A DNA stretch of 64,000 nt from Streptomyces sp. NBC_00775 (GCF_036347135.1 NZ_CP108938.1:5146001-5210000); one strand, 5' to 3'. Positions 35,220-44,564 are shown, counted from the first letter of the stretch. Notes: a model not told the origin generated them from the letters alone. Numbers and translations: made by a program.

Positions 35220-35930
35220 TCACGGCTGCCGGTCCCCCCGGCGGCGCCGCTTCGCAGGGGCGGGCCCCCGTTCGCGCGGGCCGGCGAACCCGTCCGGGCC
35301 CGGGTCGGTCGTCTCCGTGTAGCGGAGCCGACGACCCGGCGTCGTCGCTTCCCCGTCCTCACCGCGGGCGGCCGAGCGCACGACGAGCCCTTCGGTGACC
35401 GGCGGCGCGACGGCCGTGCTCACCCCGGCGAGCGGCGCCCGTACCCGTACCCCGAGCGATGCCTTCAGCTCTCCGCCGAGCGCCGACCACACATCGGAGG
35501 CGGCCGGCGCGTCGAGCCCGGCCCCTCCGGCGTCCAGGCTCACGGTCAGGCCGAGTTCGGCGAGCGTGCCGGTGAGCAGCCGCGCGGGCAGCGTGTCGGT
35601 GGCCACCAGAGTGGCGAGCACCTGCGACAGCAGCCGGTGCTCGTCCTGCGGACGGCTCGCCCACGCCGTCACCAGGTACGTCAGCTCGAACCAGCGGGGC
35701 GGGGTGCGCCGCGCCACCAGGTACCCGTCCGCGTCGTACACCTCCCCGGCGCCGCTGCCGCGCCGGACGGCGTCCTCACGGATGTCGTACAGGAAGACGC
35801 AGACCGTCGGGGCGCTGCGGCGCGCCGCCCAGTCCCGGGTGGGGGCGTCGAACACCACTTCGATGCCCGACGTCTGCAGGCCGGACTCGCCGAGCAGCCG
35901 GCGCAACCCCTCGTCGACCTCGTGGATCAC
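35220..35930 (-). CDS. DUF4255 sheath/tube cap protein (Afp16-type)
   Basis: The 236-residue protein starts at a GTG overlapping the stop of the propeller gene (GTGA). IHEVDEGLRRLLGE, IEVVFDAPTRDWAARR and TVCVFLYDIREDAVRR are typical of DUF4255 proteins, which terminate the tube and sheath. The C-terminal 60 residues are Arg/Pro-rich and probably flexible. Confidence 0.9.
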   Translation of the reverse strand: MIHEVDEGLRRLLGESGLQTSGIEVVFDAPTRDWAARRSAPTVCVFLYDIREDAVRRGSGAGEVYDADGYLVARRTPPRWFELTYLVTAWASRPQDEHRLLSQVLATLVATDTLPARLLTGTLAELGLTVSLDAGGAGLDAPAASDVWSALGGELKASLGVRVRAPLAGVSTAVAPPVTEGLVVRSAARGEDGEATTPGRRLRYTETTDPGPDGFAGPRERGPAPAKRRRRGDRQP

Positions 35931-38900
35931 CGGCGGGTCACCTCGTCGGGCGGCTGCACGCTGCCGCTGACCACCAGGAAGTCGGTCTTCACCGGTGAGA
36001 ACCCGGGGCCCTTGGCGGTGATGGTGCGCGGTCCGGTCTGGTCCTTGGCGAGGATGAGCAGCTGGCCGATGAAGGTGCCGTCCGGCTTCGGCACGGTCGG
36101 CGCCGCCGCCGCGGTGATCCCCGGATTCCAGGTGAACCGCACCGGCACTCCCGGCGGGAAGTCCTTGCCGCGCACCGAGGTGACGAAGCCGGGCTTGCCG
36201 ATCGCCGGCACCGCGACGATGCGCGGCTGGAGGATGCGCAGCCGCTTCCGGGCGGTGTTGTCGCCCTTGTCGGCGTCCGTCCCGGTGGTGGTGAGAACGC
36301 CGGTGACCTGGCCGGTCAGCGCCTTGTCGGGGCTGAGCACGACCCGTACGACGGTGCTCTCGCCCGAGTCCAGGTCCGGCAGCGCACACACCCAGGAGGC
36401 GTCGCAGCCCGCCGGCGGCCCGCTGTCCGGGATGCCCTTGGGAAGGCCGATGCGCAGCCGCAGCCCGGTCGCCAGCGCGTTGCGGCCGTTGCGCACGGTG
36501 TACGTCACCACGACACGGCCGCCGACGTAGCCGGGGTTCGGCTGGGCCGAAACGCTCACCCCGGGCCCGGCGTCGGGCTCGGGCGCCTGCGGGGGCACGG
36601 TCGGTGTCGGTGTCGGAGTGGGCGTCGGGGTCGGCGTGGGAGTCGGAGTCGGGGTGGGCGTCGGGGTCGGCGTGGGCGTCGGAGTCGGCGTGGCCTCGCG
36701 CACCGGCACCACGGTCCGGCCGGCGTTGTCGCTGGGCTCCGGGTCCAGGACCGTACCGGTGACCGACCAGTCGACCGGCTGGTCGCCGACGGTGACCCCG
36801 GTGAGGGTGACGGTCACCGGGACGGTGCTGCCCGGCTTCACGACGCCGACGTTGCACTGGAGCGAGGCGGCGTCGCAGGTGCCCCCGGGCCAGGTCACCC
36901 CGGTGACCTGCACACCGGCGGGCGGGGCGATGGTGAGCGTGGTGCCGGGAGAGGCGGCGGGTCCGTTGTTCACCACGTCGACCTGGACCGTGGTGGAGTC
37001 GCCGACGGTGACCTCGGGGGCGGTGCCGGGTGCCTGGAGCGCGAGGTCCACGGACTGCTGGACGCCGGGTTCCTTCTGCCGGCCCGGGAGGGTGCTGGTG
37101 AGCGGGGTGACGTCGCCGGAGTCGACGTCCAACAGGCTCAGTTTCTCGGGGCTGTTGGCCGCGACGGCGACCCGTGAGCTGAACACCAGGCCCTGGCCGT
37201 CGGCCGTCCAGGCGGCGTCGCGCGGCTGGAACGGGCCGGTGGTCGAGGTGTCCGGCAGATCCCGGCCGCAGGCGCCGGGCAGGCCGAGGACGGAGGCGGG
37301 CAGCAGCACCTGGCAGTCGTCGCCCGACAGGGACGTGAGGAGGAGGCCGTCGCGCTCGTCGACCGCACCGCCGCCGCTCTTGCGGTTGAAGGCGATGCCG
37401 GTCCCGTCCGGCGAGAACGCCGGGCTGTCGTCGATGACTTCGCAGCTGCCCGGGCAGATCGTGGCGCTCAGGTCGCGCTGCTGGGTCAGGTCGCCGACGG
37501 GCACGGTCCAGATGTGCTTGTTGCCGCCGCCCCCGTCGATCACCTCGTTGCGGGTGAAGGCCAGGGTGGTGCCGTCGGAGGACCAGGTGGGCTGGGCGTC
37601 GCCGCCCGTCTGCTCCCCGGCCGGCGGAGTGACCTCGCCGGTGATCGCCCCGGTGGTCGCGTCCGCGATGAGGATGCGGCTGGGACCCGCGGCCTCACCG
37701 ACGCCGCCCGGCGAAGTCCGGGTGAAGGCAAGGAACTTGCCGTCCGGGGAGAACGTCGGGTCGGTGTCCCAGTCCGTCGCGGCGCGTCCCGCGAGCGGCA
37801 TGGGCGCCGCGTTGGAGCCGTCGGCGTCCACCCTCCAGATCCGCTCGATCCGCCGGCCGTCGGCGTCGGTCTCGAAGCGGGTGACGACGATCCGGCGGCC
37901 GTCGGGCGTGTAGTTCTGCCGCTCGGTCCACGGGTCGAACCCGGCCGCCGGCTGGAACAGCGGGTCCTTGGCGGGATCGGTGTTGGTGTCGGCCGCCGGG
38001 TCCTCGTTGAGGATCGTCAGCCCCAGGTCGCGGGGGTCGGACCCGTCCGCCCGGGCGTCCTGCAGGGTCACCACGTGCGGGCCGGCCGCCGTGGTGCGCT
38101 CCACCACCGCACTGCCGCCGTCGACCGAGCCGAGCCAGGTGACCGCGGTGACCTCGCGGTCCTCGTTGAGCACCAGCCCGGGTTCCTGGTCGGAGTGCGC
38201 GGGCGTACTGAACACATGGTCGTAGTCGCCCTCGCACGTACAGGTGATCTCGGGGCTCAGGAACACCACCCCGTCCCCGTCGGGCTTCCACTCCACCCCG
38301 TGGGCACGCCAGGTCGCGTACGTGCCCCCGAGCAGCGCTTCGTCACCGTTCCCGTTCGCGTTCGTCACCCGCAGCCGGGGCACGCTCTGCCCGTCGACGG
38401 TGGTCGTGGCGGTGTACGCGATCCAGTCCCGGTTCTCGTCGTCGTTCACCGGGTTCCACGCCGGCTCGGACGCCGTGCCGTTCGCGGGATCGGTGATCCG
38501 GGTGGCGGTGCCGCCTGCCAGCGGCCGTACGTAGATCTGCTGTCCCACCGACACGTCGCTGTCACTGGAGTACGCCAGCCGCTGCCCGTCGGGGGAGACC
38601 GTCGGGCCCTCCTCGTCGGCGGGGGTGTCGGTGAGCCGCGTCAGGCCTGTGCCGTCGGTGCGTACGAGCCACAGGTCACGCTGCGTCCCGCCGTCCAGGC
38701 CCCCGGACCCGGCCGCGTCGAACACCACGGACTGCCCGTCCGGTGTCAGCCGGGGGTGCGCCGCGTCCATGCCGCTGGTGAGACGTCGTACGGAACCGTC
38801 GGCGGCCCGCAGGTAGATCTGCGGGTTCTTCTCGTCGCGGCGGCTCGCGAAGACCATCTGGTCGCCGAGGGCGGACGGCTGAATGTCGTTGTGGGCCGGG

Positions 38901-39133
38901 CCCTCGCCGAACAGCGGTGTACTGGACGTGGTGGAGGCGACCAGGCCGAGACTGCGGTGCCCGGTGCCGGCGTACGCGATCCGGGTGTCCGCGGCGTCGG
39001 CCACCGCCTGCGCCCGGGGCTCGGCGCTGCCCTGTCCGGAGGCCGCCGTCACCGCGAGCAGCGGGATCAGCAGCAGCAACGACGCGCCGAGTCTCCCCGG
39101 GCGGTACCGCCCGCCGGGGCCAGCGGTGCGCAT
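35927..39133 (-). CDS. Secreted beta-propeller (PD40/TolB-like) protein with DUF11/CARDB-type domains
   Basis: The 1068-residue protein starts at the ATG behind GAGGTGGA and has a signal peptide (LGASLLLLIPLLAVTAASG). Residues 50-660 contain repeated S-P-D-G-x-x-(I/L)-A-F type blades (RLTPDGQSVVFDA, TFSPDGKFLAFTR). Next come a DUF11-like immunoglobulin domain (CNVGVVKPGST), a (Thr-Pro)n stalk, a second DUF11 domain and an IPT/TIG-like end (FVTSVRGKDFPPGVPVRFTW). It is coupled to the cap gene, so it is part of the eCIS operon although it looks extracellular. A role in surface sensing or in presenting the system is possible; function unknown. Confidence 0.8.
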   Translation of the reverse strand: MRTAGPGGRYRPGRLGASLLLLIPLLAVTAASGQGSAEPRAQAVADAADTRIAYAGTGHRSLGLVASTTSSTPLFGEGPAHNDIQPSALGDQMVFASRRDEKNPQIYLRAADGSVRRLTSGMDAAHPRLTPDGQSVVFDAAGSGGLDGGTQRDLWLVRTDGTGLTRLTDTPADEEGPTVSPDGQRLAYSSDSDVSVGQQIYVRPLAGGTATRITDPANGTASEPAWNPVNDDENRDWIAYTATTTVDGQSVPRLRVTNANGNGDEALLGGTYATWRAHGVEWKPDGDGVVFLSPEITCTCEGDYDHVFSTPAHSDQEPGLVLNEDREVTAVTWLGSVDGGSAVVERTTAAGPHVVTLQDARADGSDPRDLGLTILNEDPAADTNTDPAKDPLFQPAAGFDPWTERQNYTPDGRRIVVTRFETDADGRRIERIWRVDADGSNAAPMPLAGRAATDWDTDPTFSPDGKFLAFTRTSPGGVGEAAGPSRILIADATTGAITGEVTPPAGEQTGGDAQPTWSSDGTTLAFTRNEVIDGGGGNKHIWTVPVGDLTQQRDLSATICPGSCEVIDDSPAFSPDGTGIAFNRKSGGGAVDERDGLLLTSLSGDDCQVLLPASVLGLPGACGRDLPDTSTTGPFQPRDAAWTADGQGLVFSSRVAVAANSPEKLSLLDVDSGDVTPLTSTLPGRQKEPGVQQSVDLALQAPGTAPEVTVGDSTTVQVDVVNNGPAASPGTTLTIAPPAGVQVTGVTWPGGTCDAASLQCNVGVVKPGSTVPVTVTLTGVTVGDQPVDWSVTGTVLDPEPSDNAGRTVVPVREATPTPTPTPTPTPTPTPTPTPTPTPTPTPTPTVPPQAPEPDAGPGVSVSAQPNPGYVGGRVVVTYTVRNGRNALATGLRLRIGLPKGIPDSGPPAGCDASWVCALPDLDSGESTVVRVVLSPDKALTGQVTGVLTTTGTDADKGDNTARKRLRILQPRIVAVPAIGKPGFVTSVRGKDFPPGVPVRFTWNPGITAAAAPTVPKPDGTFIGQLLILAKDQTGPRTITAKGPGFSPVKTDFLVVSGSVQPPDEVTRR
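36604..36700 (-). repeat. Microsatellite encoding the (Thr-Pro)n stalk
   Basis: Runs of GTCGG/GTGGG with near six-base periodicity encode about 15 Thr-Pro pairs linking two domains of the propeller protein. Slippage by six bases would preserve frame. Confidence 0.8.
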
Positions 39134-39253
39134 CACGGTCCACCTCGCAGTCTGGTGCAGCATCTGGACGTACCCCTGCCACCCTGCAATGGCCGCAGGC
39201 GACATGGCAGGGCGGCAGGGACGTATCCCGGGGCAGCGCACGGTGTGCTTTAG

Positions 39254-39334
39254 GGCAGCGCCCCGAAGGGGCGCGGGGCTGTATCGATTTGCGGCTCCGC
39301 CGCGGGGCGCGACCAGCCCCCACCGGCCCGCAGG
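39254..39334 (+). repeat. Dispersed Streptomyces intergenic repeat
   Basis: The stretch 39267-39319 (AGGGGCGCGGGGCTGTATCG ... GCGCGACCAGCC) is the reverse complement of 34893-34945 with very few changes, so inverted copies flank the cap and propeller genes. Two partial direct copies lie at 34991 and 35137. It is probably a palindromic-type element without coding function. Confidence 0.8.
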
Positions 39335-40042
39335 TCAAATCAACCCGTTGCGCAGCGCATACCCCACCGCGTGGGCGCGATTACGGAGCTGCAGCCGGGT
39401 GATGATCTCGTGCAGGACGTTCTTGACGGTCCGTTCGGAGTACGCGGTCTTGCGGGCGATCTCCGAGGTGTCCAGGCCCTCCGACACCAGGCGCAGCATG
39501 TCCGCCTCGCGGGTGGTCAGCGTGGACAGGGACAGGCCCCGCGGGTCGAGCGCCGAGCGCTGGAGGCTGCCCACGTGGCTGAGCAGTGTGCCGAGCAGGT
39601 CGCCGGGCAGCACTCCCTCGCCGTTGGCGATCGCCAGGACCAGGTGGAGGAGCCGGTCCTGGTCGGCCTCGGCGCGCCGCAGCACCGCGGAGACGCCGCA
39701 CTCGATGACGCGTTGCAGCGCACCGGACCCGAGGGTGCCGACCACGAGACCCGCGCGGGTCTCGGTGTTGTGCCGCAGCCGGTGCAGCAGGGCTGCCACA
39801 TCGTCGTCGACGCGGTCCACGACCACCAGCGACGCCTGGGCGCGCTCCACGTCCGCGTCGTCGAGCAGGTCGATCTCGGGGCGCTGGCGCAACTGCTGGA
39901 CGACGCCGACGCGCAGGACCGGATCGGCGGCGTAGACGGCCACACTCACCCGGTCCGGACGGTCGGAGCCGGAGGTGCGATACGTGGGCATGTCCGCCGT
40001 GGAGGCGGATATGGCCGAGTTGTTCTCGTCCGAACAGGACAT
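39335..40042 (-). CDS. LuxR-family regulator of the eCIS cluster
   Basis: The 235-residue protein has a receiver-like N-terminal domain (VSVAVYAADPVLRVGVVQQL, then SLVVVDRVDD) without the full acidic phosphorylation pocket. The C-terminus is a clear LuxR helix-turn-helix (LTTREADMLRLVSEGLDTSEIARKTAYSERTVKNVL). LuxR regulators at this place are common in Streptomyces eCIS loci. The ATG at 40042 was chosen over 40159 because upstream residues lack domain character; a start at 39991 is possible. Confidence 0.82.
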   Translation of the reverse strand: MSCSDENNSAISASTADMPTYRTSGSDRPDRVSVAVYAADPVLRVGVVQQLRQRPEIDLLDDADVERAQASLVVVDRVDDDVAALLHRLRHNTETRAGLVVGTLGSGALQRVIECGVSAVLRRAEADQDRLLHLVLAIANGEGVLPGDLLGTLLSHVGSLQRSALDPRGLSLSTLTTREADMLRLVSEGLDTSEIARKTAYSERTVKNVLHEIITRLQLRNRAHAVGYALRNGLI

Positions 40043-40268
40043 GGCGGGGTTACCACCTGATTCATGAGTGCGTGGGGGGGGAGCTGGGACGCGGAGCGGC
40101 ACGGCGATCGCCGTGAAACGGAGTGGGCACGGCGCGGGCACGGCGGCGGGCCACATCAACCGTTCACAAGCGTAAGGGAGTTGACTTTGGCTTCGAAGGC
40201 ATCACCACTGCCCGCGTGTTGCCCTCGCATCCCTCGTGGCGGCGCGGGCGCGCTCCTACCGTGGTGGC
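40043..40268. promoter_or_regulatory. Divergent promoter region between LuxR gene and NEW3-like gene
   Basis: This 226-base gap lies between start sites of opposite genes. No strong palindrome is seen. GTG codons at 40236 and 40269 are both possible starts for the rightward gene. Confidence 0.4.
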
Positions 40269-41609
40269 GTGACGCCTTCTGCAGCCTCTTACGGCCCCGG
40301 TGCGCCCAGCCTCGACATCCCGGCCGTGACGGTGGCCCCCGGCAGCACCGCCACGACCAGTCTGACCGTCCGCAACGACAGCGACATCGTCGAGGCGTAC
40401 AGCCTGGAGGTCGTCGGGGACTGCGCCTCCTGGGCCACCGTGGAACCCCCAAGGGTCTCCCTCTATCCCGGCACCTCCGAGACGGTGACGATCCGTCTGG
40501 AGCCGCCGCGCTCCCCGGAGATACGCGCCGGTGAGCTGCCCCTGGGCGTACGGGTCCTGCCGACCGAGCACCCCGATGCGGTACAGGTTCCCGAAACCAC
40601 CGTGCACATCGAGGAGTTCCACGAGCTGCAGACCGAGCTGGCCCCGCGCCGCCGGCGCGGCTGGCTGCGCGGCCGCTACAAGCTTGCGGTGCGCAACCAG
40701 GGCAACACCCCGGTGCAGGTGGGCTTCACCCCCGGCCAGGCGGGCGAGGAGCTGGCGTTCGCCTTCAACCCGGCCGAGCCGAAGCTGGAGCCCGGCGAGT
40801 CGGTCGAGGTCGGGCTGCGGGTCCGTACGGGCAAGCCCGTGTGGTTCGGCTCCCCGGTGGTGTGGCCGTTCACCCTGGCCACCGCCGAGACCGGTGACCA
40901 GGACGAGACCCAGCCGGACGAGACCCCCGACCGGCCGCCGCTGGACGCGGAGTTCGTCCAGATCCCCGTCTTCCCGAAGTGGCTGCTCGCCGTGCTCGCG
41001 GCACTGCTCGCGCTGCTGCTCGCCTGGTTCATGCTGGTCCGCCCGGCGGTGCGCAGCGCCGCGAAGGAGGCGGCCAACGAGGCGGTCCAGCCGCGCCCCA
41101 CGCCCCCAGGAGAACAGGGCGGCAACGGGCAGACACCCGGCAACGGTTCCGGCGGCGCGAGCGCCTCGCCCGACGGTCAGGGTCAGGGTCAGGGTTCCGG
41201 AGCGGGCGGCGACGGCACCTCGACCGGGGGCGGCACCACGGTCGGCGACGGTCAGCAGAGCTCGGCGACCATCGACCTGAAGAGCTCCAGCGGGGAGACC
41301 AAAACCGGTACCTACAAGGTGCCCGAGAAGAGCGTCTTCGGTGTGACGGACATCGTCGTCGCCAACTTCCAGGGTGATGAAGGGGTGATGACGATCAGCT
41401 TCGGCGACCGCAAGATCACCACGATCGCCCTGGAAACCTTCCGCAACCAGGACTACCACTGGGTCACCCCCATCAAGATCCCCGCGAACAACACCGTGAC
41501 CATCGAAGTCACCTGCGCGAAGCCGGGCACTCCGGCCACCGGCCGCCGGTCGCAGGGATGTCACGAGGTCCTGAACGTGAGCGGTGTGGTCAGTCGCACC
41601 GAGCAGTGA
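40269..41609 (+). CDS. Single-pass membrane protein with Ig-like (NEW3/COG1470) domains, eCIS accessory
   Basis: This protein of about 446 residues has two N-terminal Ig-like domains (VTVAPGSTATTSLTVRNDS; YKLAVRNQGNTPVQVGF), a transmembrane helix (WLLAVLAALLALLLAWFMLV, about 237-256), a Gly/Gln linker and a C-terminal beta domain. The GTG at 40269 places the first strand properly; neither start has a good ribosome site. Such proteins, often annotated as hydrolytic protein, recur at the edge of Streptomyces eCIS clusters. No hydrolase motif is visible here, so the common label is probably misleading. Confidence 0.75.
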   Translation: MTPSAASYGPGAPSLDIPAVTVAPGSTATTSLTVRNDSDIVEAYSLEVVGDCASWATVEPPRVSLYPGTSETVTIRLEPPRSPEIRAGELPLGVRVLPTEHPDAVQVPETTVHIEEFHELQTELAPRRRRGWLRGRYKLAVRNQGNTPVQVGFTPGQAGEELAFAFNPAEPKLEPGESVEVGLRVRTGKPVWFGSPVVWPFTLATAETGDQDETQPDETPDRPPLDAEFVQIPVFPKWLLAVLAALLALLLAWFMLVRPAVRSAAKEAANEAVQPRPTPPGEQGGNGQTPGNGSGGASASPDGQGQGQGSGAGGDGTSTGGGTTVGDGQQSSATIDLKSSSGETKTGTYKVPEKSVFGVTDIVVANFQGDEGVMTISFGDRKITTIALETFRNQDYHWVTPIKIPANNTVTIEVTCAKPGTPATGRRSQGCHEVLNVSGVVSRTEQ

Positions 41610-41991
41610 TCCGGACCTCAGGCTTCCGATCATTTTCGATTAGTGCCGCCTGCATCTGTAAAGAGTGGCCACCGCATCTGTCCAGAAACCGATAACTCTG
41701 GTCTCAAAACCGGCATCCAGCCGCAGACGGCACACACACGGCAGCCAGACCAACGACATCATCACGGTCGCCGGCACCTCCGGTACCACGTACATCCACA
41801 CCGACGACCGCCGGAACGCCTCCGGAGGGAGCCGGGGGCGTCGAAGATCTCGCCGGCCGAGACGACGCCAGCTGCGCGATCCTCGCCTCGACCCGATGCG
41901 GCACCGATCGACTGCCGTGGACACGCCGGGATGTGCTTCCTGACCCGACAGCTCCCCCAAGCCCAAGCCTCCGCCGGAGCCGCGCCGCACG
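41610..41991. other. Intergenic region between the eCIS edge and the LysR gene
   Basis: These 382 bases hold only short overlapping frames without recognisable motifs. GCATCTGT occurs twice near 41650-41680. It could be decayed coding sequence, but I cannot name a parent gene. Confidence 0.5.
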
Positions 41992-42972
41992 TTACGAGCT
42001 TGTCCGCGACAGCTGGAGGGCCTGACGAACCGCAAGTTTCGGATGGTCGATGTCGGGGAGCCAGTCACGCTGCGGCGTGTAGTCCAGCCAGCGTCGGCTA
42101 CGGCCGGCCTCGGTGAAGCCTCGTAGCAAGGTGTCGAGCATGGGATGGCGGGAGGACTCGCGCCAGGCCAGCGACCACGCGTACAGCGGTGTCGGCTCGA
42201 CGAGCGGTATGCAGCGCAGGCGCGTGGGGTCCGGCAGCGGCGCGTCGGCGGGGAAGAGGGTGAAGCCGTCGGGCTCGGTGCGGAGGTGCTGCACAAGGTG
42301 GTCCAGGCCCAGATTGGGGCCATCGTGCCACCGAGTGATCCGGAATTCGTCGGCGAAGCGGCGCAGGAAGTCCAGCCGACTCAGTTCGGCCGGGCACCAC
42401 AACACGCTGTCGCGCAGGTCGGCCGGGCGCAGCGCGTGGGCGCCGGCCAGCGGGTGAGACGGGCTGACCACCGCATCGACGGGTTCCAGCCGCACCAGCC
42501 GCTGGGTGAGTCCCGCATCCCGGCCGTCGGGCAATGGGTGCACCCGGCCGAATCCCAGGTCCGTGTCGCCGCGCAGCAACGCCCCTGCTACTGACGGCCA
42601 GTCACGTCCTGGGCTCGGCTCCCACCGCACCGGGCCGAGCTCCTGAACCGCGTCGGCAACAGTGCGCATCGGCGCGTACAGATGCCCCCAGGTGTCGATC
42701 CGTACGACCGAACCGGCGCCCGTCACCGCCGCGATCGCGCGCTCGCCCGCCATCAGCGCCTCACGCGCGGCCGGCAGGAACCGCTCCCCCGCCTCGCTCA
42801 GCCGGGTGCCGCCCTGGCGCTCGAACAGCCGCACCGCCAGCAGCTTCTCCAGCCGCGCGATGCGCTTGGACAGCGCCTGCTGGCTGGTGTTCAGCTCGTC
42901 GGCGGCCCGCCCGAAGTGCAACGTCCGGGCGGTCGCGACAAAAGCCCGGACCAGTGCGAGGTCGAGGTCCAT
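41992..42972 (-). CDS. LysR-family transcriptional regulator
   Basis: The 326-residue protein starts MDLDLALVRAFVATARTLHFGRAADELNTSQ, a textbook LysR helix-turn-helix, followed by a periplasmic-binding-type effector domain. It is divergent from the oxidoreductase gene, which it likely controls. A perfect 7-bp inverted repeat lies 16 bases before its start. Confidence 0.93.
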   Translation of the reverse strand: MDLDLALVRAFVATARTLHFGRAADELNTSQQALSKRIARLEKLLAVRLFERQGGTRLSEAGERFLPAAREALMAGERAIAAVTGAGSVVRIDTWGHLYAPMRTVADAVQELGPVRWEPSPGRDWPSVAGALLRGDTDLGFGRVHPLPDGRDAGLTQRLVRLEPVDAVVSPSHPLAGAHALRPADLRDSVLWCPAELSRLDFLRRFADEFRITRWHDGPNLGLDHLVQHLRTEPDGFTLFPADAPLPDPTRLRCIPLVEPTPLYAWSLAWRESSRHPMLDTLLRGFTEAGRSRRWLDYTPQRDWLPDIDHPKLAVRQALQLSRTSS

Positions 42973-42987
42973 GCTGCTGACCTTATG

Positions 42988-43006
42988 CGACAACCCCAAG
43001 TTGTCG
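42988..43006. promoter_or_regulatory. Candidate LysR operator
   Basis: CGACAAC-cccaa-GTTGTCG is a perfect 7-bp inverted repeat with a 5-base centre in the 126-base divergent region. It has the dyad form of LysR binding boxes and lies close to the regulator's own start, fitting autoregulation. Confidence 0.55.
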
Positions 43007-43098
43007 GCCAGGAAGCTTCGTTGTTGGCAGAGCCGCCCCTCCACCCGGCCGAATGGTCCCAGAAGACACCACCGAGGACCACCGAGGAGATGACCACT

Positions 43099-44019
43099 AT
43101 GAAGGCCTTCATACCGACCGGAGATCCCGCCGAGCCGGTCGTGCTCGCCGATGTCCCGGAGCCGACACCACGCCCCAACGAGGCTCTGGTGAAGGTCGAA
43201 GCGTTCTCGGTCAATCGGGGTGAGACGTTCAAGCTGGAAAAGCCCGCCTCCGGCGACCGCCCGGGCAAGGACATCGCGGGGCTGGTGGTGCAGTCGGCCG
43301 CCGACGGCAGCGGACCGTCCGGGGTCACCCGGGTCGTCGGCCACCCCATGGAAGGCGGCTGGGCAGAGTACGTGGCTGTGCCGACCGACGCGCTCGCCGA
43401 GCTGCCGGACAACGTCTCCGTGCTTCAGGGCGCGGCGCTGCCGCTGGCCGGGCTCACCGCGCTGCGGCTGCTGCGCGCTGCCGGACCGGTGCTGGGACGG
43501 CGGATCCTGCTGACCGGTGCCTCCGGAGGCGTGGGCCACTTCGTCACGGAACTCGCGGCCGCCGCCGGGGCCCAGGTCACCGCTGTGACCAGGAACGTCG
43601 ATCGCGGCGCCCGGCTCACCGAACTCGGCGCCACCGAGATCGTCCACAACGTCACCGCCGCTCAAGGTCCTTACGACATCGTGCTGGAGTCGACCGGCGG
43701 AGAGACTCTCTCCCTCGCACTCGCGCGGCTCGCCAAGCGCGGCACGCTGATCTGGTTCGGGCAGGCCAGCCGCACACCGGCAACGCTCGACTTCTTCGAC
43801 TTCTTCAGCGGACCCGAATCGGCTGTCGTCCGCCATTTCCACTACCTCGACGCGGACAGCCGCCTCGACGACGACCTGACGGCGCTCGTCCGGCTGACCG
43901 CCGAAGGCCGCCTGCACCCCGAGATCGGCCGCGTCACGGACTGGGCCGACACCGCGACCACCATCACCGACCTGCGCGACCGCCGCATCCGCGGCAAGGC
44001 CGTCCTCACCCTGTCCTGA
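43099..44019 (+). CDS. Zinc-independent quinone oxidoreductase-like MDR protein
   Basis: This 306-residue medium-chain dehydrogenase/reductase begins at the ATG 9 bases behind GAGGAG. The NADPH-binding loop is ILLTGASGGVGHFVTELA, and the N-terminal domain has the GroES-like VLADVPEPTPRPNEALVKV. Structural-zinc cysteines are absent, as in quinone oxidoreductases. It is divergent from LysR and 47 bases upstream of a SnoaL-like gene, probably one operon. Substrate unknown. Confidence 0.88.
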   Translation: MKAFIPTGDPAEPVVLADVPEPTPRPNEALVKVEAFSVNRGETFKLEKPASGDRPGKDIAGLVVQSAADGSGPSGVTRVVGHPMEGGWAEYVAVPTDALAELPDNVSVLQGAALPLAGLTALRLLRAAGPVLGRRILLTGASGGVGHFVTELAAAAGAQVTAVTRNVDRGARLTELGATEIVHNVTAAQGPYDIVLESTGGETLSLALARLAKRGTLIWFGQASRTPATLDFFDFFSGPESAVVRHFHYLDADSRLDDDLTALVRLTAEGRLHPEIGRVTDWADTATTITDLRDRRIRGKAVLTLS

Positions 44020-44066
44020 TCCACGCCCGGACGACCGGACGCAAGAACAACCGAAGGAGCACACCC

Positions 44067-44501
44067 ATGACCACCAGCGACCCCAGGGCCGTCGTCATCC
44101 GCTACGTCGAGGCCGTCCGCGACGGCGACGCCGACGTCATCCACGACAGCTTCTCCGAAGACGCGACCTGGCACTACCCGGGCGACCTGCCCATATCCAA
44201 GGTGTGGCACGGCCGCGACGAGATCATCAACGACTTCCTCGGCAGCATGGGACCGGTCCTGGTCCCCGGCACCATGGAGATCGAACTGGTCAGCACGATC
44301 GCCGAGGGCGACCGCGTGGTGGCCGAATGGACCTCCAAGGCCACGACCGTGTACGGCGGCACCTACGACAATCGCTGCATCGGCATCTATACGATCCGCG
44401 ACGGCAAGATCGCCTCCGTCATCGAATACGCCGACACCAGGCACGTGGGCGCAGCCCTCTTCCCGGGCGCCGTCGCCCACCGTCCCGCCGGCACCGAGTG
44501 A
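44067..44501 (+). CDS. SnoaL-like (NTF2-fold) protein
   Basis: The 144-residue protein (VIRYVEAVRDGDADVIHDSFSEDATWHYPG, then WHGRDEIINDFLGSM) has the SnoaL/NTF2 pattern of a small cone-shaped cyclase or binding protein. It follows GAAGGAG and is likely co-transcribed with the oxidoreductase. The last common gene before tRNA scar B. Confidence 0.85.
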   Translation: MTTSDPRAVVIRYVEAVRDGDADVIHDSFSEDATWHYPGDLPISKVWHGRDEIINDFLGSMGPVLVPGTMEIELVSTIAEGDRVVAEWTSKATTVYGGTYDNRCIGIYTIRDGKIASVIEYADTRHVGAALFPGAVAHRPAGTE

Positions 44502-44564
44502 GCCGCACGGCCGGCACCGCCAACGTCCGTGTCTCGTGTACTCCGCGGTCGGCCGAGCAGATGA

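Noticed and set aside
36604..36700. Possible CRISPR-like or regulatory repeat array
   Set aside because: It is a microsatellite coding for Thr-Pro pairs within one gene, with no spacers.
41640..41990. Short ORFs between the eCIS edge and LysR
   Set aside because: No ribosome site, no motif, Arg/Ser-rich translation typical of noncoding GC-rich DNA.
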